A stretch of DNA of 64,000 nucleotides from the NCBI GenBank assembly GCA_964371615.1, contig CAYJMS010000003.1, forward strand, positions 1 through 64,000. The letters run 5' to 3'. This document shows, in pieces, positions 33,325-42,044 of this stretch. Below the pieces are notes generated by a model. The model was not told where the DNA came from. It saw only the letters and a list, made by a program, of their open reading frames with translations, and did no database searches. The position numbers were made by a program, and so were the translations under genes. Numbering within the stretch: position 1 is the first letter of the stretch; each line of letters opens with the position of its first letter. This DNA comes from SpSt-333 sp964371615. Lineage in GTDB: Bacteria; Bacteroidota; Ignavibacteria; UBA10030; UBA8401.

Positions 33325-34599
33325 ATGACCATCACTCGAAAAATTATTATCGTTGCCGGCATTATTGCCCTCACCGCACCGGCGCAGACAACGCTGGACA
33401 AAATTGTTGCGGTCGTGGACCGGGAGGCGATCATGCTCTCCGACCTCACCTTTACAGTGCAACAGGTCGCGCTGCAGAACCGGCTGGATCCCGCTTCGCC
33501 GGAACTGCGCGAACGGGTACTGGACGGGATGATCAACGATAAATTAGTGCTTGCGCAGGCGATTGAGGACAGTATTATCGTGACCGAAGAAGAAGTGACG
33601 GAGCGGCTCGAACAGCAGATCACCCGGCTCACCTATCAGGCCGGCGGGCAGGATCAGCTGGAAAAGATCTACGGCATGTCGGTCAACAGGATGAAACGCG
33701 ATTTTCAATTCCGCGACCTGATCCGGAAGCAGCTGCTGACGCAGAAGATCCAGCAGCAGCGACAGGCGGCGCTCTCCGTCTCCCGCCGCGAAGTGGAAGA
33801 ATTCTTCGCGACGTACAAGGACAGCATTCCGATGGTGCCGACAGAATTCGAACTGAGCCACATCTATCTTGAACCGAAACCCGATTCTTCCGTGCTGAAC
33901 GCGCTGTACGCAAAGGCACAGGCGATTGCGGACAGTATTACCGGCGGCGGGGATTTCGCAGAATTTGCCAAGCGGTATTCGTCCGACGGCTCGGCGGAGA
34001 ACGGCGGCGATCTCGGTTTTGCCCGGCGCGGTTCGTTTGTGAAGGAATTCGAGGAAGTCGCATTTACGCTGCGCGAGAACGAAATATCAAAACCGGTAAA
34101 AACGCAGTTTGGGTATCATATTATTCAGCTGATGGAGCGTCGCGGCGACGCGGTGCGAACCCGTCATATTCTCTTTCCTGTCGCAACATCCCAGGCAAAC
34201 GACGATTCTGCTATCGTGCGGTTGACCCGGATACGGGCGGAAGCATTGGCGGGAGAACCGTTCGGAGTGCTGGCGCGTAAATACTCCGAAGATACCGATT
34301 CCAAAGATGTCGGCGGCGAACTGGGAAAGGTCGCCGTAGACCAGTTGGAACCGTCCTATGCCGATTTTGTGAAAAATGCCAAGGCGGGAGAAATCAGCGA
34401 GCCGAGAAAGATTACCGTGGAAAACCGCTACGGGTACCACATCATTCTCGTCCGATCGGTGACTCCGGAGCATATGATCAATCTGGACGACGATTACCGG
34501 CGTCTTGAACAATTGGCGCTGCAGTTCAAATTGTCCAATAATTACCAGCAATGGGTCGAAGAGATGCGAAAGAACATCTATTGGGAAAAGAAATTGTAA
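33325..34599 (+). CDS. surA: SurA-like periplasmic peptidylprolyl isomerase
   Basis: The 424-residue protein has an N-terminal signal peptide (about 1-20, ITALTAPAQ region), a SurA-N domain (DKIVAVVDREAIMLSDL, VLDGMINDKLVLAQAI), and two parvulin domains (about 172-268, ELSHIYLEPKP...NGGDLGFARRGSFVKEFEEVAF; about 275-375, RTRHILFPV...GGELGKVAVDQLEP). This is the normal SurA layout and length. It assists folding of outer-membrane proteins. It ends 62 bases before rpsT, whose promoter may overlap its stop codon. Confidence 0.9.
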   Translation: MTITRKIIIVAGIIALTAPAQTTLDKIVAVVDREAIMLSDLTFTVQQVALQNRLDPASPELRERVLDGMINDKLVLAQAIEDSIIVTEEEVTERLEQQITRLTYQAGGQDQLEKIYGMSVNRMKRDFQFRDLIRKQLLTQKIQQQRQAALSVSRREVEEFFATYKDSIPMVPTEFELSHIYLEPKPDSSVLNALYAKAQAIADSITGGGDFAEFAKRYSSDGSAENGGDLGFARRGSFVKEFEEVAFTLRENEISKPVKTQFGYHIIQLMERRGDAVRTRHILFPVATSQANDDSAIVRLTRIRAEALAGEPFGVLARKYSEDTDSKDVGGELGKVAVDQLEPSYADFVKNAKAGEISEPRKITVENRYGYHIILVRSVTPEHMINLDDDYRRLEQLALQFKLSNNYQQWVEEMRKNIYWEKKL

Positions 34600-34622
34600 A
34601 TTCTTGAGATTTTTTTTATATT
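34594..34622 (+). promoter_or_regulatory. putative rpsT promoter
   Basis: TTGTAA (34594-34599, overlapping the surA stop), 17 bases, TATATT (34617-34622). It would give a leader of about 32 bases for rpsT. Confidence 0.4.
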
Positions 34623-34660
34623 AACATACTGTCAGCACCACTATCAAGCGAAGGGATACA

Positions 34661-34915
34661 ATGGCACAACATAAATCTTCCGAAAAAAGGATCCGATCGA
34701 CCGCAACCCGGAAAAAACGGAACGCCGAACAAAAGTCAGCAATGAAAACATTGTTGAAAAAAGTACGCGGTGAGAAGGACAAAACAAAAGCAGCATTGGT
34801 CTTGAAAGAGACAGTATCGCTGCTGGATAAACTCGCCGGAAAACGCGTGATCCATCCGAATAAAGCGGCCAATCAGAAAGCAAAGCTGACGAAGGCCGTG
34901 AACAAATTGATGTAA
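34661..34915 (+). CDS. rpsT: 30S ribosomal protein S20
   Basis: The 84-residue, very basic helical protein has the S20 pattern MAQHKSSEKRIRSTATRKKRN...SAMKTLLKKV and the late RVIHPNKAANQKAKLTKAVN. It binds 16S rRNA early in 30S assembly. AAGGGA precedes the ATG. A strong terminator follows, so it is likely a single-gene unit from its own promoter. Confidence 0.97.
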   Translation: MAQHKSSEKRIRSTATRKKRNAEQKSAMKTLLKKVRGEKDKTKAALVLKETVSLLDKLAGKRVIHPNKAANQKAKLTKAVNKLM

Positions 34916-34935
34916 CTACAACGTCGGCATCAATG

Positions 34936-34962
34936 AAAAAGGCGGCTATGAGCCGCCTTTTT
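34936..34962. terminator. bidirectional terminator after rpsT
   Basis: The stem AAAAAGGCGGCT / AGCCGCCTTTTT has a 3-base loop and T-runs on both strands. It serves rpsT (plus) and the convergent TPR gene (minus). Confidence 0.9.
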
Positions 34963-34967
34963 TTGTT

Positions 34968-36224
34968 TTACATCGTTCCGTCTTTCTCCATCTGCAGACG
35001 CTGCAACTCCTTTACTCTCAGTTGAAACTCCGCCGTTTTTCCCGGCTGCGTAAACATCAGTATCTCGTACGCCTGTATGGCGGCGGTATATTCCCCCTGC
35101 GATGCGTAGATTTCGGCAAGCGTCGGGGTGACCATTTCCGTTTCAAACGATTGAGACTCCGCTTCTTCGACCGGCGGCGGTTCGGCGGGACGGAAATTCT
35201 CCTTCGGTACGATTCTATCCGCATTTTGAAGCCGCTCTGCGAGATCGTCGATGGTCGGCTCTGCCGGAGCCGGTGTTTCCTGGGCAGATGCCGTTTCTTC
35301 GGCAAACAATTGCGCCTGTTCCGGTGACGTAAAAACTATTTCCGGCTCATCGGCGGGCTGCGGGGTAATGACGTCGGTCTCCGGTTCGGACACGGGTTGT
35401 TCAAATACCGGTTCTTCAGTTACGGTAAGTACGGGCTCTTCATTCTGAACAACTTCCGGTGAAGCAATCGGTTCTTCAAATACCGTTGCTTCGGGAAGAG
35501 GTTGTTCAACCTCCATCGTCAATTCCGTCGCCGGTTCGAATTCGGAAAAGGATGTCTCTTCCGTCGTAACGGATCCGGCGCTCTGAAGCTGCTCCGCGTC
35601 GGTTTCTATAGCATCCTGCGGCGGTGCGGATGAGAGAGAAAGATATTCGTCCAGTGCCATAGCCGGAGAAGTGTCGATCCGGTCTTTGTTTTGTTCTGCA
35701 TATTCATCGAACGACGGAAATTGTCCCGGCGTAGAAGCCGGTGTGTACGACGGAGTTTGATCGAATGACGGTTCGGCGGAACGCGTGTATGACAATTCTT
35801 CATCGCTGACCATCCCGATGGGAGTAGCGGCCTCCTGCTGAGGCAATTGTTCCTCCGTTGCCGGTGTCGGCGATGCAAAATAATTTTCATCCGTTGTCCG
35901 GTCGGATTCATCCGGCGTGCTCGGCAGCGATCGCATCAACTGCACCGCCATTTGGTTAAACGGCGCCAGATGCTTTGCCGTTGCAAACGCTGTTCTCGCT
36001 TTTGAATACTCCTTGAGCGCAGTGTGCACCTTCCCCATCACGATATATCCCGCATAATATTCCGGAAAGTTTTCCAGTCCCTCTTTGCACAACGAAAGCG
36101 CTTCGACGGTCTGCTCCTTGTAAAGATAGAAATCAGCCAGCCGTGCAAACAACGGAGAGCGCGGATTTTCGGAAATCTTTTGCGTCAGAAATTCTATGTC
36201 AAATTCTATTGTTTCTTCGTTCAT
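34968..36224 (-). CDS. TPR-containing protein with long acidic, proline/glutamate-rich linker
   Basis: In this 418-residue protein the N-terminal about 100 residues are TPR-like (SPLFARLADFYLYKEQTVEALSLCKEGLENFP, YAGYIVMGKVHTALKEYSKARTAFATAKHLAP). Residues about 105-360 are a low-complexity acidic linker full of EEP, EQP and TEEP repeats. The last about 50 (TLAEIYASQGEYTAAIQAYEILMFTQPGKTAEFQLRVKEL) form another TPR pair. There is no signal peptide, so it is cytoplasmic. Probably a scaffold; its partners are unknown. Confidence 0.78.
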   Translation of the reverse strand: MNEETIEFDIEFLTQKISENPRSPLFARLADFYLYKEQTVEALSLCKEGLENFPEYYAGYIVMGKVHTALKEYSKARTAFATAKHLAPFNQMAVQLMRSLPSTPDESDRTTDENYFASPTPATEEQLPQQEAATPIGMVSDEELSYTRSAEPSFDQTPSYTPASTPGQFPSFDEYAEQNKDRIDTSPAMALDEYLSLSSAPPQDAIETDAEQLQSAGSVTTEETSFSEFEPATELTMEVEQPLPEATVFEEPIASPEVVQNEEPVLTVTEEPVFEQPVSEPETDVITPQPADEPEIVFTSPEQAQLFAEETASAQETPAPAEPTIDDLAERLQNADRIVPKENFRPAEPPPVEEAESQSFETEMVTPTLAEIYASQGEYTAAIQAYEILMFTQPGKTAEFQLRVKELQRLQMEKDGTM

Positions 36225-36315
36225 GCTTCAAAAATAGGTGAGTTAAAGATCAATTGCAAGAAAGGTTTGGTTTTCTTTGATTTGTTTTGTACCGTAAAAA
36301 CAAAAAAAGGATCGT

Positions 36316-38031
36316 ATGAGCTGGATCGTCGGTATGATCGGCGACGCTATTCCCGAAATCGAACAGAAAGCGATACTCTCCCGGTACAAACACTCCGGAA
36401 CGACTGTCAGAATACAGGGGACGTTCCTTGCGATCGCCGGCGGCAATCCCGACACGTCGGTTTCCCATGCGGATGATTCTCTTGCTATTCTTGTGGCCGG
36501 CATCGGTATTCTGCGTTCTTCTCCCTCCTCTTCGTCCATCCTTACGGCGCAAGACTGGGTGAAGCGACTGACGCCGGAGATTCCGGTGATCGGCGATCTC
36601 GACGGCCATTTTATTATCCTCCGTTATCGGAACGGTATTCTTGAATGTTTTTCTGATAGAGTGGGACTCCGGACACTGTATGCTGCCAAAACGCATTTTG
36701 GCTGGGTGTTCGGAACACGATTGGATGCGGTCTGCTCATTGCTCCCCTCAACATCGATTGATTGGAAGACATTCGGTTCGCGCTGGCTTTGCGTGCAGCA
36801 ATGTTCGCACGAGAGCCCTGTCAATGGAATCCGTAAGATTCCGCCAAACGGCACATTCCGCATGTCCGTCAATGAAATCGCCGTCTCCTCAACGCCATGG
36901 TTGTCGTACACCGCCGCCCCTTCTTCTCCGCGGCAGACGATTGAATTGCTTCGCTCATTCATAACGGTACACGATACAACAATGAGGCTGGGTTTATCCG
37001 GCGGACTCGACTCGCGGGTCTTGCTTGCCCTGCTTGCTTCCTCCGGCCAGTCATACTCGACGTACGCGTTCGGCGGTTCGAATGAACCGGATGTTGCGTT
37101 GGCGGAACGACTATGCCGCGCCGAAGGAATTCGATTTCGTCACATCGAGGAATCGTTTCCGTCTGCCGATCAATGTGTATCGATGATGCAGGAGTATGTG
37201 CGGCGGACACATCTGGTGGAAGGCGCCGCCTCCTCCGTTCGGCTTCGGTATTATTCCGCACTGCATGAGCCGAACAGCATCATGATTGACGGCGGCAACG
37301 GGGAGATATTGCGGCGACAATTTCTACGGAGGATTTCATTTTACGCAAAGGACGATCTATTGCACCGCCGTACGGACCGATTGCTCCCCTATTTTCTGCT
37401 CCATCGGGCGGATATTTTCAACAAGGATATTTCGGTGCGGATGCATGAAGGAGCGGCGGCCGATCTCGACCGGTCATTGCAGTCGCTTCCGTCGCCGCAG
37501 ATAATCGGTGAGGAGAATTTTTTGGACGCGTGGACGATCACCACGCGGATTCCTATCGTTGCGTGCGACGAACAGGCCCGTATTGATGAATCGGCAATAA
37601 ACTTTATGCCGTTCTCACAGCCGAGTGTGTTGCAAAGCGCTATATCGCTCCCATTGGCAAATCGGCGCAACAATCGGCTCTCCAAAAATATCATCCGCAC
37701 ATGCTCCCCATCGTTATCGCGATATCCGTTGGTCAAGAACGGCATTGCCTATCCGTATGGTCTCACGACACTTCAGTCTCGGTTATGGACGGCAATCCGT
37801 TCGCGTCTCGACAGAAGAGACCGTGAAGCCGACCTTCGACTCTTTCTGAATACGGTGAAGGAATACGCGCTCGATGCCGTCCATTCGGCCGACACGCGGA
37901 ATTATGCACCGTATGATTATGCCAAGGTGCTTCGGATTGTCACGGGTTATTACAGCGGTAACCGACGGTATGCGCGGGAGGTACAGTGGTGGCTGGCGTT
38001 CGATGTGTGGAGACGCGCAGTGGAAAAATAA
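36316..38031 (+). CDS. asparagine synthase-like protein lacking the glutaminase Cys
   Basis: The 571-residue protein has an N-terminal class-II glutaminase-like fold (about 1-200; DLDGHFIILRYRNGILECFSDRVGLRTLY), but it starts MSWIVG where active enzymes have a Cys directly after Met. The synthetase domain has the pyrophosphatase loop LGLSGGLDSRVLLALL (about 225-240). It may amidate or cyclise a substrate using ammonia directly, as in AsnB-like tailoring enzymes, or be regulatory. The family is clear; the reaction is not. It stands alone between the TPR gene and the convergent GT2 gene. Confidence 0.8.
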   Translation: MSWIVGMIGDAIPEIEQKAILSRYKHSGTTVRIQGTFLAIAGGNPDTSVSHADDSLAILVAGIGILRSSPSSSSILTAQDWVKRLTPEIPVIGDLDGHFIILRYRNGILECFSDRVGLRTLYAAKTHFGWVFGTRLDAVCSLLPSTSIDWKTFGSRWLCVQQCSHESPVNGIRKIPPNGTFRMSVNEIAVSSTPWLSYTAAPSSPRQTIELLRSFITVHDTTMRLGLSGGLDSRVLLALLASSGQSYSTYAFGGSNEPDVALAERLCRAEGIRFRHIEESFPSADQCVSMMQEYVRRTHLVEGAASSVRLRYYSALHEPNSIMIDGGNGEILRRQFLRRISFYAKDDLLHRRTDRLLPYFLLHRADIFNKDISVRMHEGAAADLDRSLQSLPSPQIIGEENFLDAWTITTRIPIVACDEQARIDESAINFMPFSQPSVLQSAISLPLANRRNNRLSKNIIRTCSPSLSRYPLVKNGIAYPYGLTTLQSRLWTAIRSRLDRRDREADLRLFLNTVKEYALDAVHSADTRNYAPYDYAKVLRIVTGYYSGNRRYAREVQWWLAFDVWRRAVEK

Positions 38032-38033
38032 AA

Positions 38034-38062
38034 AAAACCGGCGCAATTCAGCCGGCTTTTCT
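38034..38062. terminator. weak bidirectional terminator
   Basis: AAAACCGGC and GCCGGCTTTT pair with one bulge around a short loop, followed by TCTTT on the plus strand and an A-run on the other side. It lies between convergent genes. Confidence 0.6.
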
Positions 38063-38084
38063 TTACCATCACTTTCTCAAACGG

Positions 38085-39584
38085 TCAAATGGTGACCGGT
38101 TCAATCGACAGTTTCAGTTGCGCCATTTTCATGCGGCGTGCTTCGAGCGCCTGTTGAACGGAAAGATACGCGACAGAACCGTACCCGAGCGTGAAGAGCA
38201 GTTGGAACGGAACGGCGGCAATTTCCATAAAATACAGCGATGCCATCACGCCGAGGAAGCAATAGACCGCCAGGCCGATTTCCAGAATCACCGTCCAACT
38301 GAACTTCACCGGAACATATTTCTTATCCTGCCACGACTGCTTCTTCCCTTCAATGCCGTATTTCGGCGTGCGGACAAACTCGCTCTTTCGTTTGAACAAT
38401 CCCTCGATAACGGCCTTGCTGTTATTAACGGCAAGACCCATGCTGCCGGCCATAAAAACCGGAAAGAGGAATATCCGGCGCCGCCAATCCGCGTAGACAT
38501 CCTTCTGTGCGTAAAAGTAAAAGAGGAACGAGCCGATAAACGCCAGAACGAAGACCGACATGAAATTGAAGTACATGTCGAAATCGCCGCCATGTTTGAT
38601 AAACGCCAGCGGGGCATTCAAAATGCTTGCCAGCACGATGAACGGAAAAACGATGTTGCTGGTCAGATGAAACGTGCTATGGAATTTTTTTCGGAACGGT
38701 ATCGGCGCTTTCCAGACCATGGGGAGAAGTTTCCGTGCGGTTTCGATCGCTCCTTTGGTCCAGCGAAACTGCTGCGATTTCAGTGCGTTGATTTCCGCCG
38801 GCAATTCGGCGGGCGAGGTTACGTCGCGGAGAAATTTGAACTTCCATCCCCGCAGTTGCGCGCGGTAGCTCAGATCGAGATCTTCCGTCAGCGTATCGGA
38901 GTGCCAGTTGCCGGCATCGATAATGCAGGTCTTCCGCCAGACGCCGCCGGTGCCGTTGAATTGGATGAAGAATCCCGCCTTGTTCCGGACGTTTTGTTCG
39001 ATCACGAAGTGGCCGTCGAGCGCCATCGCCTGGGTGCGCGTCATCAGCGAGTATTCGCCGTTGAGATGTTCCCAGCGCGTCTGCACCATGCCGATATGCT
39101 TATCGGTGTAAAAATACGGAATGGTCTTCTGCAAAAACTCCGACCGTGGAATAAAGTCCGCATCAAAGACCGCCACAAATTCTCCCTGTGCGGTTTTGAG
39201 GCCTTCCTTCAACGCACCGGCTTTAAATCCGCTGCGGTTCGGGCGGCGGACGTGGTGGATGATGAATCCCTGCGCCTGTTTTTCCCGGACGATACTTGCG
39301 ACAAGATCGACTGTTTCGTCGGTCGAATCGTCGAGCACCTGTATTTCGAGTTTTTCTTTCGGATACTCTATGGAGCAGGAGGCTTCGATCAGCCGCCGGA
39401 CAACATACATTTCGTTATAGAGCGGCAACTGGATCGTGACCATCGGCGTCTCCGTCAGCGGCAGTTCGCCGTCCGTTTCACTCCGATGCTTGAAATAGTG
39501 GTAGATCATGACGAAACCGTGAGCGCCGAATATAAAAAGAATGCTCAGCGAGACGATATAGGCGGTGAGGATGAATTGTTCCAT
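38085..39584 (-). CDS. family-2 membrane glycosyltransferase (cellulose synthase/glucomannan synthase-like)
   Basis: The protein has 499 residues from ATG 39584 (the upstream frame overlaps the lptE gene and looks non-coding). There is one N-terminal membrane helix, a GT2 catalytic domain (about 45-310) with QLPLYNE, DDSTDE, FDADF, TEDLDLSYRAQLRG and the QQFRW (QXXRW) motif, then four or five C-terminal helices. It should polymerise or transfer sugar from a nucleotide sugar across the inner membrane. It is the last gene of the minus-strand run from miaB. Confidence 0.9.
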   Translation of the reverse strand: MEQFILTAYIVSLSILFIFGAHGFVMIYHYFKHRSETDGELPLTETPMVTIQLPLYNEMYVVRRLIEASCSIEYPKEKLEIQVLDDSTDETVDLVASIVREKQAQGFIIHHVRRPNRSGFKAGALKEGLKTAQGEFVAVFDADFIPRSEFLQKTIPYFYTDKHIGMVQTRWEHLNGEYSLMTRTQAMALDGHFVIEQNVRNKAGFFIQFNGTGGVWRKTCIIDAGNWHSDTLTEDLDLSYRAQLRGWKFKFLRDVTSPAELPAEINALKSQQFRWTKGAIETARKLLPMVWKAPIPFRKKFHSTFHLTSNIVFPFIVLASILNAPLAFIKHGGDFDMYFNFMSVFVLAFIGSFLFYFYAQKDVYADWRRRIFLFPVFMAGSMGLAVNNSKAVIEGLFKRKSEFVRTPKYGIEGKKQSWQDKKYVPVKFSWTVILEIGLAVYCFLGVMASLYFMEIAAVPFQLLFTLGYGSVAYLSVQQALEARRMKMAQLKLSIEPVTI

Positions 39585-39624
39585 TGTCGTAATTGTTGAA
39601 ATAGTGATGAGCGTCAGCGCTCTG

Positions 39625-40164
39625 TTACCAGCCCGAAACCGTTTCGAGCAGGATGTCTTCCGCGACCTTGTTGACAGCATCGGTCAGCGCAACGTCGCGT
39701 GTCTGCTGGCCCTGGGTGTATTCTCCCCAGTTTGAAAAATCTTTTTCCCACACCTTTTTCCGTAGTTTCATGTCGGTAAACGATGCCCGCACGGTGACGG
39801 TCACCCGCCGTGTCCGGACGATGTCGTTTCCACCGATGACCGACGGGGCATCGGTCACCAGGATGATCGATCCTTCGATAATGGAATCGGCCGTGAGCCG
39901 CTCGCCGATCTCGAGATTGTTGTCGGTGCGGAAATACTCCACCACTTTCTGCGTGAACCGCTCCCGCAATCCCGCTTCGCCGAATCCGCTCACATCTTCG
40001 AACAGCGGAATGGCCACCGTCTTCAAGTGCGGCGGCACGGAGGCTCCGGTGAAAGAGTAACATCCGGTCACAAATGCAGCAGACACTGTAAAAGCGACGA
40101 TGAAAAGAATGGTGCGGGGGTGTTTAATAGAATAATTAGTCATTGGATATTGGTCATTAGTCAT
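39625..40164 (-). CDS. lptE: LptE-like LPS-assembly lipoprotein
   Basis: The 179-residue frame has a signal peptide with lipobox ending FVTGC and then YSFTGASVPPHLKTVAIPLFEDVSGFGEAGLRERFTQKVVEYF, the pattern of LptE in Bacteroidota/Chlorobi relatives. LptE plugs and helps assemble the LptD barrel that inserts LPS in the outer membrane. The start is uncertain: ATG 40164 or 40143, both in a short direct repeat (TAGTCATTGG...) without a ribosome binding site. It lies between the sigma-54 activator and GT2 genes. Confidence 0.83.
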   Translation of the reverse strand: MTNDQYPMTNYSIKHPRTILFIVAFTVSAAFVTGCYSFTGASVPPHLKTVAIPLFEDVSGFGEAGLRERFTQKVVEYFRTDNNLEIGERLTADSIIEGSIILVTDAPSVIGGNDIVRTRRVTVTVRASFTDMKLRKKVWEKDFSNWGEYTQGQQTRDVALTDAVNKVAEDILLETVSGW

Positions 40165-40175
40165 TGGTCAATTGA
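40133..40175. repeat. short tandem AT-rich repeat at gene start
   Basis: ATTAGTCATTGGATATTGGTC and ATTAGTCATTGGTCAATTG follow each other. It overlaps the probable start of the lptE gene. Similar simple repeats lie at 47026, 55262 and 59401. Confidence 0.6.
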
Positions 40176-40181
40176 CATATT

Positions 40182-41291
40182 TTAAATTCCGTATTCTTTA
40201 ATCTTTCGATACAGTGTCCGTTCGGAGATTCTCAGTTCATCCGCTGCGAGGCGGCGGTTGCCGTGATATTTTTTGAGCGATGTTTCGATCATCCGGCGTT
40301 CCATTTCTTCCAGAGACAATGTTTCCGAGACCGACTGCGGCGGAATGACGGTCGAGCTCCCCGCGGAATGCGGCCCCGGAGATGAATTTTTCAGCATCTC
40401 TTTAATTTCCAGCAGATCATTCTTCAGTTCCAGCAACGCGCGGTAAAAGAGCTGACGTTCGTCGAACTCGCTCTGTTTGGGCATCAATACCGGCAGACTT
40501 CGTTCGTCGCCCGATGTGCGGAGATATTTTTTGACGTCGTCGATCTCCAGCCGTTTGCCCCGTTCGATCACCAGCATGCTCTCCACTACGTTCCGGAGTT
40601 CGCGCACATTGCCGTGCCAGTAGTATTGCTTCATGTATTCCATCGCATCCGGAGAAATGCCGCCGAATGTGATGCCGTTTTTTTCAGAAAGTTCTTTTAC
40701 GAATTTCTCGAATAACAGAGGAATATCTTCCCGACGGTTTCGCAATGCGGGGATACGGATATTGACCGAGCGGAGCCGGTAGAACAGATCCTGCCGGAAA
40801 TTTCCGTTCCGCACTTCCTGTTCGAGATCCTTGTTGGTAGCGGCAATCACCCGCACATCCACTTTGCGAGCAACGGAAGAACCGACACGGAGAAACTCTC
40901 CGTTCTCGAGTATGCGGAGAAACTTCACCTGTGTGGAGACCGGCAGCTCGCCGATCTCGTCCAGAAAAATTGTTCCGCCGTCCGCCAGTTCAAAATACCC
41001 TTTACGTTCGCTGCTGGCGCCGGTGAACGAACCTTTTTCATGTCCGAACAGTTCGGATTCGATGATCCCTTCGGGAATGGCGCCGCAGTTCACTGTCACC
41101 ATCATCTTCTTCGCCCGGTTGCTGGCTCCGTGAATCGCCTGCGCGATTACTTCTTTTCCCGCACCGCTTTCGCCGGTGATCAGCACGGTAATATCCGTCG
41201 GCGCAACGTGTTGTATCACCTGCACCATTTCCTGCATCTCCAGCGATTCGCCGATGATGCCGTACCGATGTTGAAATTCTCTCCGTTCCAT
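40182..41291 (-). CDS. sigma-54-dependent transcriptional activator (AAA+ and Fis-type HTH, no receiver)
   Basis: The 369-residue protein is an AAA+ domain (about 10-245) with Walker A GESGAGKE, the sigma-54 contact loop ESELFGHEKGSFTGA (GAFTGA variant with Ser), Walker B GGTIFLDEIGEL and the RIPALRNRREDIPLL arm. The C-terminal Fis-type HTH has LKKYHGNRRLAADELRISERTLYRKIKEYGI. There is no N-terminal sensor or receiver domain, so activity must be set by expression or a partner. It is encoded with envelope genes. Confidence 0.92.
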   Translation of the reverse strand: MERREFQHRYGIIGESLEMQEMVQVIQHVAPTDITVLITGESGAGKEVIAQAIHGASNRAKKMMVTVNCGAIPEGIIESELFGHEKGSFTGASSERKGYFELADGGTIFLDEIGELPVSTQVKFLRILENGEFLRVGSSVARKVDVRVIAATNKDLEQEVRNGNFRQDLFYRLRSVNIRIPALRNRREDIPLLFEKFVKELSEKNGITFGGISPDAMEYMKQYYWHGNVRELRNVVESMLVIERGKRLEIDDVKKYLRTSGDERSLPVLMPKQSEFDERQLFYRALLELKNDLLEIKEMLKNSSPGPHSAGSSTVIPPQSVSETLSLEEMERRMIETSLKKYHGNRRLAADELRISERTLYRKIKEYGI

Positions 41292-41303
41292 AGTTCTATC
41301 CGT

Positions 41304-42044
41304 TCACCGTTTTACGATGAACCATTCAAGATTGTGTTTTGATTTCAGCTCCGCTCCGAATGACCGTGCGGTTTGGTCGCTGGAAAATCCGTCGAACGCC
41401 ACGGCATAAACCGTCTTGCCGCCGCTTTGTTTCGGGAATACGATCGCCGGTCGACCGACTGTTGCGGTCATCTGCCGCGCCTGTTCCTGCGCAGCGGATT
41501 CCTTCGAATATACCCCCACCTGCACCGCGTACGGTCCCCCGGATGCCGGCGTGGTTACCGCGGCAGCGGGAGCAGCAGGCTCTTCCGTCACGGGCTGCCG
41601 GACGGGAGTTTCGGTACTGGTAGGCTCGGGAACGGGAATTCGTTCACCCGGATTCGACTCCTTTTTTGCATAGATGGACGTGGGATACTGTTCGTTCAAC
41701 TGTTTCATCTTTACTTCGGCAGTCTTGTACAATCCCACCGCGTAATAGTATTGATAGACTTTATACAGCGCGTCATCCGCCCATTCGTTCTTCGGGAATT
41801 GATCGACGATCACCTGATATTTTTTCAGCGCCTGATCTCCGTTTTCCGTCAGATAGGCGTCGAGATATTTTACTCCGGCATCGTTGGGATATTGGGACTG
41901 CAGCAACGGCAGTTCGTTGCGGACACCCTCAGCCCTTCCGGAATGAATCAGATCAAGCCGTGCGCGGACATCTTTTTCGCTCAATTGCGCGGCAACCGGC
42001 AATGATGCGGCGATGACAAGAAAACAAAATATAATTCTCTTCAT
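41304..42044 (-). CDS. secreted TPR-like protein with C-terminal SPOR domain
   Basis: The 246-residue protein has a signal peptide (about 1-19, LPVAAQLS), then a YbgF/BamD-like helical repeat region (about 25-130), a Pro/Thr-rich linker, and a SPOR domain (about 168-246; YAVQVGVYSKESAAQEQARQM, TVYAVAFDGFSSDQTARSFGAEL). SPOR domains bind glycan strands stripped of stem peptides at septa. Its ATG overlaps the miaB stop by four bases. Confidence 0.85.
   Translation of the reverse strand: MKRIIFCFLVIAASLPVAAQLSEKDVRARLDLIHSGRAEGVRNELPLLQSQYPNDAGVKYLDAYLTENGDQALKKYQVIVDQFPKNEWADDALYKVYQYYYAVGLYKTAEVKMKQLNEQYPTSIYAKKESNPGERIPVPEPTSTETPVRQPVTEEPAAPAAAVTTPASGGPYAVQVGVYSKESAAQEQARQMTATVGRPAIVFPKQSGGKTVYAVAFDGFSSDQTARSFGAELKSKHNLEWFIVKR

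Noticed and set aside
37986..39599. Open frame of 537 codons on the plus strand
   Set aside because: It is entirely antisense to the GT2 glycosyltransferase gene, whose catalytic motifs are clear.
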